From NCBI RefSeq assembly GCF_900696085.1, contig NZ_CAADFC020000016.1, positions 868,001-932,000 of the forward strand: a DNA stretch of 64,000 bases. Direction: 5' to 3'. Under the pieces are notes generated by a model that saw only the letters and a program-made list of their open reading frames with translations, searched no databases and was not told the DNA's origin. This document shows, piece after piece, positions 1-8,582 of the stretch (the stretch's first letter is position 1; each line of letters opens with the position of its first letter). The stretch is from Bradyrhizobium ivorense (GTDB taxonomy: Bacteria > Pseudomonadota > Alphaproteobacteria > Rhizobiales > Xanthobacteraceae). The translations under genes were made by a program, and so were the position numbers.

Positions 1-21
1 CAGATCGCGAATCTCAAGCAT
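1..21 (-). CDS. LivF-type branched-chain amino-acid ABC transporter ATPase, first codons only
   Basis: Only the first seven codons (MLEIRDL) of a minus-strand gene are present; the rest lies left of the window. The start codon overlaps the end of livG by 8 bp. MLEIRDL is a typical LivF N-terminus, and livF normally follows livG in Liv operons, so the call rests on context more than on sequence. Confidence 0.6.
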
Positions 22-769
22 GACGCGGCTTCCCGAGGTAGACTTCCTGGACTTTTGCGTTGCGGCGTATGCCTTCCGGCGGCTCCTCTACCAGCACGCG
101 GCCCTCGAACATGCAGGTGACGTGATCGACGAGGCCGAGCGCGAGATCCATGTCGTGCTCGATCAGGATCACCGTGATGGCCGGATCGAGCGAGCGGATG
201 ACTTCCGCGATCATCGAGCGCTCCGAGGGCGACAGTCCGGCGGCGGGCTCGTCGAGCAGGAGCATGGTCGGCGTCGTCACCAGCGCGATGGCGATTTCGA
301 GCTGGCGCTGCTCGCCATAGGACATTTCCTTGACGATGACATCCGCGCGCTCGGCAATGCGGGCGGCCTTCAGCGCTGAGCCGATGCGCGCAGCTTCGGC
401 CTCGTCCGGATCGGGCGCGCCAAACAGCGAAAACTTCTTCGGCTTCAATCCACGCAGCGCCAGCATCATGTTGTCCTGCACGCTCAGCGTCGGAAACAGA
501 TTCGTGATCTGGAACGTGCGCGAGATGCCGAGCCGGGCTCGCCGATGCGGCGGCAGTTCTGACACGTCATTTCCGTTGAACATGACCTTGCCGGAGGTCG
601 GCGGATGCGCGCCGGCAATGGCGTTGAACAGAGTGGTCTTGCCGGCGCCGTTAGGCCCGATGATGGCTCGGCGCTGGCCGCGTGGCACGGTCAGGCTGAC
701 CCCATCGACCGCCTTGAGGGCGTCGAAAGCCACCGTAACATCGCTCAGCGTCAGGATCGGTTCGGACAC
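14..769 (-). CDS. livG: LivG-type ABC transporter ATP-binding protein
   Basis: Cytoplasmic ATPase of a branched-chain-amino-acid/amide (HAAT) importer, 251 aa, the usual LivG length. Walker A GPNGAGKT is near residue 39, the signature MSYGEQRQLEIA near 149, and Walker B MLLLDEPAAGL near 168. The C-terminal VYLGKPRHA tail is typical of LivG. The start is GTG with AGGAA upstream. It lies 58 bp downstream of the substrate-binding gene and overlaps livF, so it belongs to the long minus-strand operon that begins at 8368. The catabolic genes upstream suggest the real substrate is not an amino acid. Confidence 0.93.
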   Translation of the reverse strand: MSEPILTLSDVTVAFDALKAVDGVSLTVPRGQRRAIIGPNGAGKTTLFNAIAGAHPPTSGKVMFNGNDVSELPPHRRARLGISRTFQITNLFPTLSVQDNMMLALRGLKPKKFSLFGAPDPDEAEAARIGSALKAARIAERADVIVKEMSYGEQRQLEIAIALVTTPTMLLLDEPAAGLSPSERSMIAEVIRSLDPAITVILIEHDMDLALGLVDHVTCMFEGRVLVEEPPEGIRRNAKVQEVYLGKPRHA

Positions 770-827
770 GGAAAATTCCTGTCAAGCGAGGCGCGGACCC
801 GCCGCGTCTCGGTGTCAGCGTTTCAGA

Positions 828-2087
828 TCAGGCCTTCTTGATACCCTGGAAGGTCCGCGAGTAAGGCGGCTGCTTCAGGTACGTCGCCGGATCGTATTTC
901 CAGAACTGCGAGACATTCGGATAGGTCTCGATCGGCACGTTCCAGAACTTGCTGTCGGCGCGCTTGACGACCTTGCGAATATAAACGTCATAGATCGGGT
1001 TGCCGTAGTCGTCGAACTTGACGGCCTTGCCGAGCGGCGAGTTGTCGAGTTCGGTTTTCAGCACCGTTTCGATGAAGGTCTCGCGGTCCTCAACCTTGCC
1101 GTCGATCTTCTTCAGCGCGGCATCGATCCACATCATGCCGGAATACATCGAGAAGCCGTAGAGCGACGGGATCTTACCGTACTTGGCCTCGTACTCCTTC
1201 TCGAACTTCGCAGTGGTCGGCACGTCCGAACCTTCGGCGAAATGCGCGGCTGCGACAATGCCTTCGCATTCCGGGCCTATGGTGCGGATGACCGACTGGT
1301 CAGTGCCGTTCATGGCCATCAGCAGCGGCGTCTTCTCCTTCAGGCCGAAAGACGCATATTGCTGAATGAGGCGCGTCGAGTCGGCGCCGGTTTCCATGGC
1401 GAAGATGGCATCGACCTTGAGTTCGGCGAGCTGGCCGAGATAGGGGCTGAAGTCGGCAGTGTTCAGCGGATGCCAGAACTGCTGCACGATCGTCCCGCCG
1501 CCTTCGGTGAAGACCTGAGCTAGACCGCCGCACTGCTCATGGCCGAAAGTATAATCCTGGCTGATGGTGGCGATCCTCTTGTAGCCCTGCTTCAGGCACC
1601 AGTCGCCGAACGGATGGGTAAAGGCGGAAGCCGTATAGCCGGCGACGCGGATCACGTTCTTGATGCGCGCGCGCTGGGTGAGATCGTCGGCGGCGATGAT
1701 CGGAATGAAGTAAGGAGTGCCGGTGCCCTTGACGTAATTGGCGACGGCAAGGCCGGTATTGGCGAGCAAATTGCCGATCAGCATGTGGCAATTGCCCTGC
1801 TCCACCAGACGGCGCGCCTTCTGCAGCGCCGTGTCCGGGTTCGAGGCGTCGTCCTCGATCACGAGTTCAACCTTCCGGCCGCCCATCTCGTTCTTCACCT
1901 GATCGAGATAGAACTGCACACCCTCGACCATTTCCTTGCCGCCGGAAGCGACAACGCCGGTCAGTGGCGCCAACAGGCCGATCTTGATCGGCGTGGCCTG
2001 CGCTTGCGCGGCGCGCCATGGCGCGGTGCCCGCACCCATTGCAGCCACCGCGGCGGTCGAAGTCTTGAGAAATTGTCTGCGATCCAT
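828..2087 (-). CDS. Periplasmic substrate-binding protein of Liv-type ABC transporter (Tat-exported)
   Basis: 419-aa periplasmic-binding protein of the type I Leu/Ile/Val/amide family. The N-terminus DRRQFLK followed by a hydrophobic Ala-rich segment and AQAQA is a twin-arginine signal peptide, so it is exported folded. The mature part begins TPIKIGLLAPLTGVVASGG, the family's opening beta strand and ligand loop. The start is set by AAAGGG upstream of the ATG. It lies between livM and livG and gives the operon its specificity. Sequence alone does not reveal the ligand; the neighbouring hydrolases suggest an amide or carboxylate. Confidence 0.9.
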   Translation of the reverse strand: MDRRQFLKTSTAAVAAMGAGTAPWRAAQAQATPIKIGLLAPLTGVVASGGKEMVEGVQFYLDQVKNEMGGRKVELVIEDDASNPDTALQKARRLVEQGNCHMLIGNLLANTGLAVANYVKGTGTPYFIPIIAADDLTQRARIKNVIRVAGYTASAFTHPFGDWCLKQGYKRIATISQDYTFGHEQCGGLAQVFTEGGGTIVQQFWHPLNTADFSPYLGQLAELKVDAIFAMETGADSTRLIQQYASFGLKEKTPLLMAMNGTDQSVIRTIGPECEGIVAAAHFAEGSDVPTTAKFEKEYEAKYGKIPSLYGFSMYSGMMWIDAALKKIDGKVEDRETFIETVLKTELDNSPLGKAVKFDDYGNPIYDVYIRKVVKRADSKFWNVPIETYPNVSQFWKYDPATYLKQPPYSRTFQGIKKA

Positions 2088-2132
2088 CTCGAAGCCCTTT
2101 CGTGAGAAACCCGAATGAAATGTAAGTGCGGT

Positions 2133-3095
2133 CTAAGGTGCTTTGGCCTTGCGCGAGAAGATCGCGCGCAGTTTGCCGATGATACCTTCGGGGGCAAAGA
2201 TCATGATGAGGACGAAAGTGATGCCGAGCACCATCAGCCAGCGCTGAGTATAGGAGCTGACGATGTTCTCCAGCACGATGATCGCCGCCGCGCCGACAAA
2301 GGCGCCAAACAGCGTGCCAACACCGCCGGCGATCATCATCAGCACACCCTCCACAGACTGCGCGAGCGCGACGGTCGAGGGACTGACGAAATTGTTGAAC
2401 ATCGCATACAGCGCTCCGGCGATGCCGGCGAAGACGCCGGACACCGAGAAGCCGATGAACAGATGCAGCGGCACATTGTAGCCGAGGCTGCGCATGCGGC
2501 TTTCGCTGTCGCGGATACCGCGCAGCGTCAAGCCGAACGGCGAGCACACGAAGCGCCACATGGCGTAAGAGACCACTGCCGCACAGGCCAACACCGCCCA
2601 GTAGAACGCGCTCTGACCGACAAGGATCGCCGGACGGACATCGCCGCGCATGCCGTTCTCGCCGCCGGTCACCTGAGTCCAGCGCAGACAGACGCCCCAG
2701 ATGATCATGCCGAGCGCCAGCGTCAGCAGCAGGAAGTAGACGCCGGAGGTGCGCACCGCGAGCAGCGCGAACACCGCCGCCACCACAGTGGCCGCCGCAA
2801 TACCGAGCAGCAGCGCCAACCACGGCGACATCTCCGCCTGCGAAGTCATATAGACCACCACATACGTGGAGACGCCGAAGATGGCGCCATGGCCAAGCGA
2901 GGTGCGGCCGGCGAAGCCCGCGAGGATATCGATCGACATCGCGAGAATGCCGAAGATCAGGATCTCGGTGGCGAGACCGACCTGATAGCTGGACAATCCC
3001 AACGGCAGCAGCGCGGCGACGATCAGGATCGCAGCCGCAGTAGTTGCGCCTCGCGCGGTCATACCGAGAATCCGGGATTTGGATGCGGGCGTCAT
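2133..3095 (-). CDS. livM: LivM-type ABC transporter permease
   Basis: 320-aa inner-membrane permease with about ten hydrophobic segments and the family motif around AGFAGRTSLGHGAIFGVSTYV (residues about 60-80). The C-terminal FAPEGIIGKL is typical of LivM. Its start overlaps the stop of livH by 4 bp (ATGA), so the two permeases are translationally coupled and should form the LivHM heterodimer. Confidence 0.92.
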   Translation of the reverse strand: MTPASKSRILGMTARGATTAAAILIVAALLPLGLSSYQVGLATEILIFGILAMSIDILAGFAGRTSLGHGAIFGVSTYVVVYMTSQAEMSPWLALLLGIAAATVVAAVFALLAVRTSGVYFLLLTLALGMIIWGVCLRWTQVTGGENGMRGDVRPAILVGQSAFYWAVLACAAVVSYAMWRFVCSPFGLTLRGIRDSESRMRSLGYNVPLHLFIGFSVSGVFAGIAGALYAMFNNFVSPSTVALAQSVEGVLMMIAGGVGTLFGAFVGAAAIIVLENIVSSYTQRWLMVLGITFVLIMIFAPEGIIGKLRAIFSRKAKAP

Positions 3096-3943
3096 GTGGC
3101 ACGTCCGAACAGGCCGAGCGGACGGAATGCCAGCAGCACCGCCATCGGGCCGAAGATCACGAAATAAGCAAGTTCGGGGAACATTACCTGCCCCAGCGTA
3201 TTCAGCAGGCCCACCAGCAGGCTGCCGACGGCGACGCCGACCAGGCTGCCGCGACCGCCGATGATCACCACAGCAAGACTAAAGGTGAGGATTTCCGCAT
3301 CTGCCGACGGGTAAAGCGACAGGAAGGCGCCGCCCATCAGACCGGCGAGGCCGGCCAGCGCCGAGCCGAACAGGAAGGTAAACAGGAACACGCGGCGGAT
3401 ATTGACGCCGGAGGCTTCCACCATCTCGGCATCATCGACACCAGCGCGGATCAGCGCGCCGAGCCGCGTGTGATTGAGCAGCACCCACAGGCCGATGAAA
3501 ACGAGAATGCCCATCACCAGCACGAACAGGCGGTACTTCGGATAGAAGGTCCCGAACACGCGCACACCGCCGCGCAGGAATTCCGGGATCGGGACGGTGA
3601 AGCTGTCCCCGCCCCAAATCACCAGCGCGAGATCGTTGAGGAAGAAGGCCACGCCGAGGGTCAGCAGCACCTGCCGCAGCTCGTTGCCGCGCACGAAGCG
3701 CAGCAGGCCCTGATCGAGCACGAAGCCGATGGCGGCGATTGCGGCCATGGCGCCGATCCCGCCGACGATGAAGCTGCCGGTCTTCACGGCGATGCTGAAA
3801 CCGATATAGCCGCCGAACAGATACAGCGCGCCATGGGCGAGATTGACGATGCGCAAAAGGCCGAAGATCAGCGTGAAACCGCTCGCAACCACGAACAGCA
3901 GTGCAGCGAAGGTCAGGCCGTTGAGGAGTTGAAAGAGGCTCAT
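3092..3943 (-). CDS. livH: LivH-type ABC transporter permease
   Basis: 283-aa hydrophobic permease. The LivH pattern is clear: LIFGLLRIVNLAHGALYLFG near the N-terminus and VVIIGGRGSLVGVAVGSLLVG near residue 230. An in-frame extension reaches 4003, but MSLFQLLNGLTFAALL matches the normal LivH N-terminus and the extra residues are arginine-rich, so the start at 3943 is preferred. The start lies 20 bp downstream of the NodB-fold hydrolase gene in the same operon. Confidence 0.92.
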   Translation of the reverse strand: MSLFQLLNGLTFAALLFVVASGFTLIFGLLRIVNLAHGALYLFGGYIGFSIAVKTGSFIVGGIGAMAAIAAIGFVLDQGLLRFVRGNELRQVLLTLGVAFFLNDLALVIWGGDSFTVPIPEFLRGGVRVFGTFYPKYRLFVLVMGILVFIGLWVLLNHTRLGALIRAGVDDAEMVEASGVNIRRVFLFTFLFGSALAGLAGLMGGAFLSLYPSADAEILTFSLAVVIIGGRGSLVGVAVGSLLVGLLNTLGQVMFPELAYFVIFGPMAVLLAFRPLGLFGRAT

Positions 3944-3963
3944 GCCCAGTGACTTTGCCCGCC

Positions 3964-4848
3964 CTATGCCGCCGGCGCTTTCGGCCCGACGTCGAGATAC
4001 CAAGCGAGAATCTGCTCGCCCGTCATGAAGGCGACGTCCGGCTTCTTCGCGATCGTGTCGAAGATGCGACGAAAATGCTTCAGGCGATGCGGTGCGCCCA
4101 TGATGTAGGGGTGCACAACCAATGCCATCACGCGGGCGCTATCCGCCGCGTCCTCGTAGATCTGCTCGAACTGATCGATGGCGCGGTCGTAATATTCTGA
4201 CGCCTTGTGATGCTGGATCAGCATCATGGCGACGTCGTTGCATTCCTGTGTATAGGGCACGTTCACGATGGGCGTGGTCGTCGTCTTTAGCCACACGGGC
4301 TGGTCATCCAGCACCCAGTCGCATACATATTCATAGCCTTCCAGCTTCAGCAGATCCGGCGTTTCCCACGTCTCGGTGAGGCCCGGTCCGAGCCAACCAC
4401 GCGGCCGTTTGCCGGTGACTTTTTCGATCACGTCGGCGGTCTTGCGGATATCCTCGCGCTCGTTCTCCACCTTCTGCATGTTGCGCTGAGTGAAGCCATG
4501 GCCCATGAATTCCCAGTTTCGTGCTTTCGCGGCCTCGACGATGGGCAGGTAGGCAGCAATTGCCGAACCGTTGATAGCCAGCGCCGCGGGCAGCTTGTAA
4601 TCGTCAAACACTTTCAGCATGCGCCAGAAGCCGACGCGGTTGCCGTATTCGTGCCACGCCCAGTTTGGGATGTCCGGTGATGGCGAGCCGCCGGCCGGCG
4701 GCGTCAACACGGTGCGCGGCATCGGCAGCTTGGCGTCCCATTCCTCCACATTGACGATGATCCACACCGCCATGCGCTTGCCATTCGGCAGCTTCAACGG
4801 TAGCCGGGCGTCGATCGGCGAATAAGAGATACGTTCGGTAGGCAGCAT
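3964..4848 (-). CDS. NodB-fold (polysaccharide deacetylase/PuuE-like) hydrolase, copy 1
   Basis: 294-aa cytoplasmic protein of the polysaccharide-deacetylase superfamily, closest in layout to the PuuE allantoinase branch. Visible blocks are WIIVNVEEWD near residue 25, NWAWHEYGNRVGFWR near 58, WEFMGHGF near 100, GWLGPGLTETWETP near 140 and VVHPYIMGAPHR near 250. The Asp and the second His of the classic NodB metal site are replaced, as in PuuE enzymes, which are known to be metal-independent. A cyclic amide or ureide is therefore more likely than a polysaccharide. The start is fixed by GGAGGTG upstream of 4848; longer in-frame sequence is noise. It is paralogous to the gene at 5555-6439. Confidence 0.85.
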   Translation of the reverse strand: MLPTERISYSPIDARLPLKLPNGKRMAVWIIVNVEEWDAKLPMPRTVLTPPAGGSPSPDIPNWAWHEYGNRVGFWRMLKVFDDYKLPAALAINGSAIAAYLPIVEAAKARNWEFMGHGFTQRNMQKVENEREDIRKTADVIEKVTGKRPRGWLGPGLTETWETPDLLKLEGYEYVCDWVLDDQPVWLKTTTTPIVNVPYTQECNDVAMMLIQHHKASEYYDRAIDQFEQIYEDAADSARVMALVVHPYIMGAPHRLKHFRRIFDTIAKKPDVAFMTGEQILAWYLDVGPKAPAA

Positions 4849-4850
4849 GC

Positions 4851-5558
4851 TCACACCTCCGGGGCAACGATGGTGATGCCGAGCGAGGGCAGCCCCTCGA
4901 TGCGTGCATCGATGACATCGCCGGGCATCACGGCGCCGACGCCGGCGGGAGTGCCCGTGTAGATCAGATCTCCCGGCTCCAGCCTCATCTGCTTGGAAAG
5001 CTGCGCCACGATTTCCGGCACGCTCCAGATCATCTGGCTGATATCGCCGCGTTGCTTCTCGACGCCGTTGACCGACAGTGTGATGACGCAATTGTTGAAA
5101 TGCCGCGCGTCGCGCGCCGGCGCGATGACGCCGCAGGGCGCCGATGCGTCAAAGCTCTTGCCCATCTCCCAGGGCAGACGCATGTCGCGCGCCTCGCGCT
5201 GGCGATCGCGGCGGGTGAGATCGATGCCGACCGCATAACCCCAGATATGTTCGAGCGCGTCTTCCACCGCGATATTGCGGCCGGGCTCACCGATCGCCAG
5301 CACCAGCTCGACCTCGTACTGGAAGTCCTCGGTGAAAGGCGGATACGGCACGCGCGAGCCATCTGGCACCACGCTGTCACGCGGCTTCTGAAAGAAGAAA
5401 GGCGGATCGCGTTCGTCGGCCTCCTTCATCTCGCGGATATGGTCGAGATAGTTGCGGCCGACGCAATAGACGCGGCGCACCGGAAAGAAACCGCCGCCGA
5501 CGACCGGCACGCCGATCGCCGGGACCGGCGGCAATACCTGCTGACCTGCCACGCTCAC
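4851..5558 (-). CDS. Fumarylacetoacetate hydrolase (FAH) family protein, fumarylpyruvate hydrolase-like
   Basis: 235-aa FAH-family enzyme. VYCVGRNYLDHIREM (residues about 30-44), DPPFFFQKPRDSVV, FQYEVELVLAIG (metal-ligand glutamates), VGIDLTRRDRQ and GDLIYTGTPAGVG are the hallmarks of the short acylpyruvate/fumarylpyruvate hydrolases, which cleave a C-C bond in ring-fission products. The start is GTG, overlapping the preceding hydrolase stop by 4 bp (GTGA). It sits between the two NodB-fold paralogues, which implies that it acts in the same pathway. The exact substrate cannot be read from sequence. Confidence 0.88.
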   Translation of the reverse strand: MSVAGQQVLPPVPAIGVPVVGGGFFPVRRVYCVGRNYLDHIREMKEADERDPPFFFQKPRDSVVPDGSRVPYPPFTEDFQYEVELVLAIGEPGRNIAVEDALEHIWGYAVGIDLTRRDRQREARDMRLPWEMGKSFDASAPCGVIAPARDARHFNNCVITLSVNGVEKQRGDISQMIWSVPEIVAQLSKQMRLEPGDLIYTGTPAGVGAVMPGDVIDARIEGLPSLGITIVAPEV

Positions 5559-6439
5559 TTGGTCACCTGCGTGTTGTACCAGTCGAGGATCTCGGCGCCG
5601 TTCATATGTACGACGCCTTCGAACTGGTTCACGTAGTCGTACACCTGTTCGAGATATTTGATGCGGAACGGCTGGCCGGAAATGTAGGGATGGATCGCGA
5701 TCGACATGATCTTTGGCCGATCAGCGCTTTCGATATATAGGCGATCGAACTGATCCTTGGCGCGGTTGAAGAACTGGGTCGCCTCGTGATGCTGCACCAT
5801 CATCATCGGAATGTCGTTTATCTCGACCGTGTAAGGCAGCGTGGTGAGCGGTCCCTTGTCGGTGCGGATTACCGTGGGTTCGTCGTCATAGACCCAGTCG
5901 CCGATATATTTTACGCCAGCCTCGGCAAGATATTCCGGCGTCTCCAGCGTCTGCGTCAGGCCCGGTCCGAGCCACCCCACCGGGCGCTTGCCGGTGAATC
6001 TCTCGATCACGTCCATCGAGTGATGAATCATCGCCTTCTGATCGGCCTCCTTGTGGATCGGCCCCTGCTCATAAGCGTGGCCCATGAATTCCCATCCGAG
6101 ATCCTTGGCTTCCCGCGCGACGCGCTCATAGTCCTCACAGACACGGGCATTGATCGACAGCGTCGGCTTGATGCCGAGCTTCTTGTACAGATCGAAGAAG
6201 CGCCAGGCACCGACACGCATGCCGTATTCATGCCAACTCCAGTTCGGCACGTCAGGGAGCAGCGGCAGGCCGGTCGGCGCCGGGAGCACCTGCCGCGCCA
6301 TCGGCTTGGAAATGTCCCAGACCTCAAAATTGACGATAGTCCAGAAGATCAGGCGGGCATTGCCTGGCAGCTTCAGCTTGGGGCGATCGACAATGGCAGA
6401 AAAATCAGAGCGCTCACGCGGCTGCATGGGACTGGTCAT
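5555..6439 (-). CDS. NodB-fold (polysaccharide deacetylase/PuuE-like) hydrolase, copy 2
   Basis: 294 aa, the same length as its paralogue at 3964-4848. It shares WTIVNFEVWD, NWSWHEYGMRVGAWR, WEFMGHAYEQG, GWLGPGLTQTLETP, LPYTVEINDIPMMMVQHHEA and HPYISGQPFR. As in copy 1, Glu replaces the usual NodB catalytic Asp and Gln replaces the second metal His, so a metal-independent PuuE-like mechanism is inferred. The start at 6439 is chosen because earlier codons are not conserved-looking; AAGGG lies upstream. It is separated from the upstream isochorismatase gene by 37 bp. The two copies probably act on related or successive substrates. Confidence 0.85.
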   Translation of the reverse strand: MTSPMQPRERSDFSAIVDRPKLKLPGNARLIFWTIVNFEVWDISKPMARQVLPAPTGLPLLPDVPNWSWHEYGMRVGAWRFFDLYKKLGIKPTLSINARVCEDYERVAREAKDLGWEFMGHAYEQGPIHKEADQKAMIHHSMDVIERFTGKRPVGWLGPGLTQTLETPEYLAEAGVKYIGDWVYDDEPTVIRTDKGPLTTLPYTVEINDIPMMMVQHHEATQFFNRAKDQFDRLYIESADRPKIMSIAIHPYISGQPFRIKYLEQVYDYVNQFEGVVHMNGAEILDWYNTQVTK

Positions 6440-6476
6440 AGCTGGATGCCCTTGGAAGGTGAGAAATTGAAACGGA

Positions 6477-7130
6477 TCATGCGACGCCGCTGCCGGCCTT
6501 GAGGCCGTCGAGCTCCATGACAGCATCGGTATCCATCACGAAGCCGAACGCGGTGCGGATACAGGCGAGGCCGGCGGCATGCAGCTCGGGGCCGTCCATG
6601 CTGTCCACGCAGTCCTCGACCACGATCACCGAATAATCGCGCACGTTGGCGGCCGTCGTCGTCGCCAGAACGCAGGAATTGGTGTTCACGCCGGTGATCA
6701 GCAGCGTGTTGACGCCATGTGAGCGCAGCACAAAATCGAGATCGGTGCCGAGGAAGCAATCGTAGCGCTTCTTGGTGTCGATAATGAAATCCTTGGCGTC
6801 GAGCAGCTCCGGCATCACGGTGCACCCGGGACCGCCGATGATATTGTGCCGCATCACGTTCTTGCGCGTCGCCTTGGGATCCTCGGCGCGCGTGCGCCAG
6901 AACGGATTGGCGCGGATCTCAGCCTCGTCGCGATAGGAGGTGAGCTGATGTACGACCAGAATGCCGTTGGCGCGGCACCAATCGAACAACCGCTTATTCG
7001 CAGCAATGACGCGGTCCGCTACTTCCTGCGTGGTCGGCATGGTCGCGACCGTCAGGTCGAGATGACCGCGATGAAGGTCGATGGCAACAACCGCAGCCTT
7101 GATATGATCGACACCGAGATTCATGCTCAC
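6477..7130 (-). CDS. Isochorismatase-family cysteine hydrolase (probable amidohydrolase)
   Basis: 217-aa member of the isochorismatase-like fold, which includes N-carbamoylsarcosine amidase, maleamate amidase, nicotinamidase and RutB. The catalytic triad is visible as Asp18 (VVAIDLHRGHLD), Lys120 (DTKKRYDCFLGTDLD) and Cys153 (GVNTNSCVLAT). A cysteine nucleophile means C-N hydrolysis, not isochorismate ether cleavage. The start is GTG at 7130, overlapping the alpha/beta hydrolase stop by 4 bp; ATG at 7124 is an alternative. In this operon it probably releases ammonia or carbamate from an amide intermediate. Confidence 0.9.
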   Translation of the reverse strand: MSMNLGVDHIKAAVVAIDLHRGHLDLTVATMPTTQEVADRVIAANKRLFDWCRANGILVVHQLTSYRDEAEIRANPFWRTRAEDPKATRKNVMRHNIIGGPGCTVMPELLDAKDFIIDTKKRYDCFLGTDLDFVLRSHGVNTLLITGVNTNSCVLATTTAANVRDYSVIVVEDCVDSMDGPELHAAGLACIRTAFGFVMDTDAVMELDGLKAGSGVA

Positions 7131-8368
7131 ACCAGCGGATTAAACGAGGTTTTCAGCAGCTCGCGCTGATCGATGCCGAACTTGTCGGCGAGCCAGTCGG
7201 CAAGGACCTCCTGCCCGATGGTCGGATTGTCGTGCTGGCAATGCTCGGCTCCGGTTTCCTCCGGTTCAAGCACGCGCAAGGTCGCATTCACGCCATTGGC
7301 GATAGCGTGATTATAGGTGGCCCGCGCCGCCGTCACCGTCAGCACGTCGTGACCACCATGCAGCACGAGATATGCGCACTTCATGTGCTTGAGATGCCCG
7401 TTCAACGTAAAGGGCTTCATCAGTTCGTGGGCTTCCGTCATGGTCTTGGCGCCAAATACCCAGCGGATATGCATCGCCAGGCCGAAATCGTCACCCTTCT
7501 GGCCCCACATGTCATGCACGGACCACACCGCGCCATGGGAGATCACAGCCGCGAGGCGATGCTCGTAACAGCCGGCGCGCGCTGCGTAGTAGCCGCCCAT
7601 GCTGGAACCGCAGACGGCAATGCGCGACGGATCGACATCGCTTCGCTGCTCCAGCCAATCGATGCACTTGCCGACCGGCACTTCCGTATCGGCGCGCGTG
7701 GGAAGGCCGTGACGGCGCAGCGTGCCGCCCTGTCCGGGCAAATCGACCATCAGCACCGAGATGCCTCGCTGCAGACAGCCATGGGCCTGCATGAACCACA
7801 TCTCATCCTTGATGGAATCGAGACCGCCCATGCAGATCAGCACCGGCAGCCTGTCGCCGGGAAATGGTGCGCGGATGAAGTAGCCGCAGATCGGCTTGCC
7901 CGGCTCATAGGGGATATCGACGACCTCGCCGGGTGGATTTAGATAGGAAATGAACTTGTGCGAACAGGCTTCCATCTTCTCGAAGGTCGGAAGCCGACGC
8001 TGGTCGATCGGCTCCAGATGGAATTCGGCTTGCCGGTAGTAATCGGCAGCACGGAGAAAGCAGTTCATGGCGGTGCGGATGTGGCCAAGTCTCTCCTCGG
8101 CCAGACCGCGTTGCCAGTTGGCATCGGCGATCACCATCCATTCCTTGTGCCAGCTCTCGAGATCGCCGGGGATCATCCGAGATCCCGCCAGCATCACCTC
8201 GGAGACGCTGCCGCCACCTTCCTGGGTCTCACCGAGACCGCGGCGGAATTGATAAGCGAGCCAGGGGTGTTCCGGCCAATGATGCCATCCGAACGGCTCA
8301 TAATGCGGAGAACGGTCCGCAGTGATCTCCTCGATGGCATTTTCGCCGATCGCCCTCCCAGAACCCAT
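7127..8368 (-). CDS. Alpha/beta hydrolase, 2,6-dihydroxypseudooxynicotine hydrolase/FrsA-like
   Basis: 413-aa hydrolase with a long helical N-terminal domain (about 1-150) followed by an alpha/beta-hydrolase core. The nucleophile is Ser256 in GSSMG; Asp341 (LHGGHDVLT) and a His at 376 or 379 complete the triad. VLICMGGLDSIKDEMW and VDLPGQGGT resemble the family that includes C-C-cleaving 2,6-dihydroxypseudooxynicotine hydrolase. It is the first gene of the operon and is divergent from the FCD regulator. Family resemblance is by recognition only; ester or C-C hydrolysis are both possible. Confidence 0.82.
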   Translation of the reverse strand: MGSGRAIGENAIEEITADRSPHYEPFGWHHWPEHPWLAYQFRRGLGETQEGGGSVSEVMLAGSRMIPGDLESWHKEWMVIADANWQRGLAEERLGHIRTAMNCFLRAADYYRQAEFHLEPIDQRRLPTFEKMEACSHKFISYLNPPGEVVDIPYEPGKPICGYFIRAPFPGDRLPVLICMGGLDSIKDEMWFMQAHGCLQRGISVLMVDLPGQGGTLRRHGLPTRADTEVPVGKCIDWLEQRSDVDPSRIAVCGSSMGGYYAARAGCYEHRLAAVISHGAVWSVHDMWGQKGDDFGLAMHIRWVFGAKTMTEAHELMKPFTLNGHLKHMKCAYLVLHGGHDVLTVTAARATYNHAIANGVNATLRVLEPEETGAEHCQHDNPTIGQEVLADWLADKFGIDQRELLKTSFNPLV

Positions 8369-8582
8369 GAGATGTGCCGTTCATTTTGGTCATTTCCGAT
8401 GGCGCATCATCGCGCGTCACAAATCGGAGTCAACAAGAATTACATACACTTTTTAGGCCTGGTCAACATTTTTGCAGACTGCCTCCCAAAAATGCGCGAA
8501 TTTCGTGCAAAATATCCCCTGAATCTGTAGGATGAACTACTGGAATTGACATTCTACAGCAAAAGTGTGTACAGTTGCCGTG
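8369..8582. promoter_or_regulatory. Divergent control region between the hydrolase operon and the FCD regulator
   Basis: This 214-bp AT-richer gap must hold both promoters. Inverted arms CTGTAG (8525-8530) and CTACAG (8554-8559) flank TTGACA (8546-8551), a perfect -35 box for the rightward gene. TACAGT at 8570-8575 follows with 18-bp spacing and lies over a TGTACA palindrome (8568-8573). Repressor sites overlapping the promoter would fit autoregulation by the GntR/FCD protein. The assignment is by eye. Confidence 0.45.

Noticed and set aside
330..1523. Long plus-strand open frames opposite the Liv genes (and similar antisense frames elsewhere)
   Set aside because: Antisense shadows of high-GC genes; composition is Arg/Ala/His-rich and no domains are seen, whereas the opposite strand has complete families.
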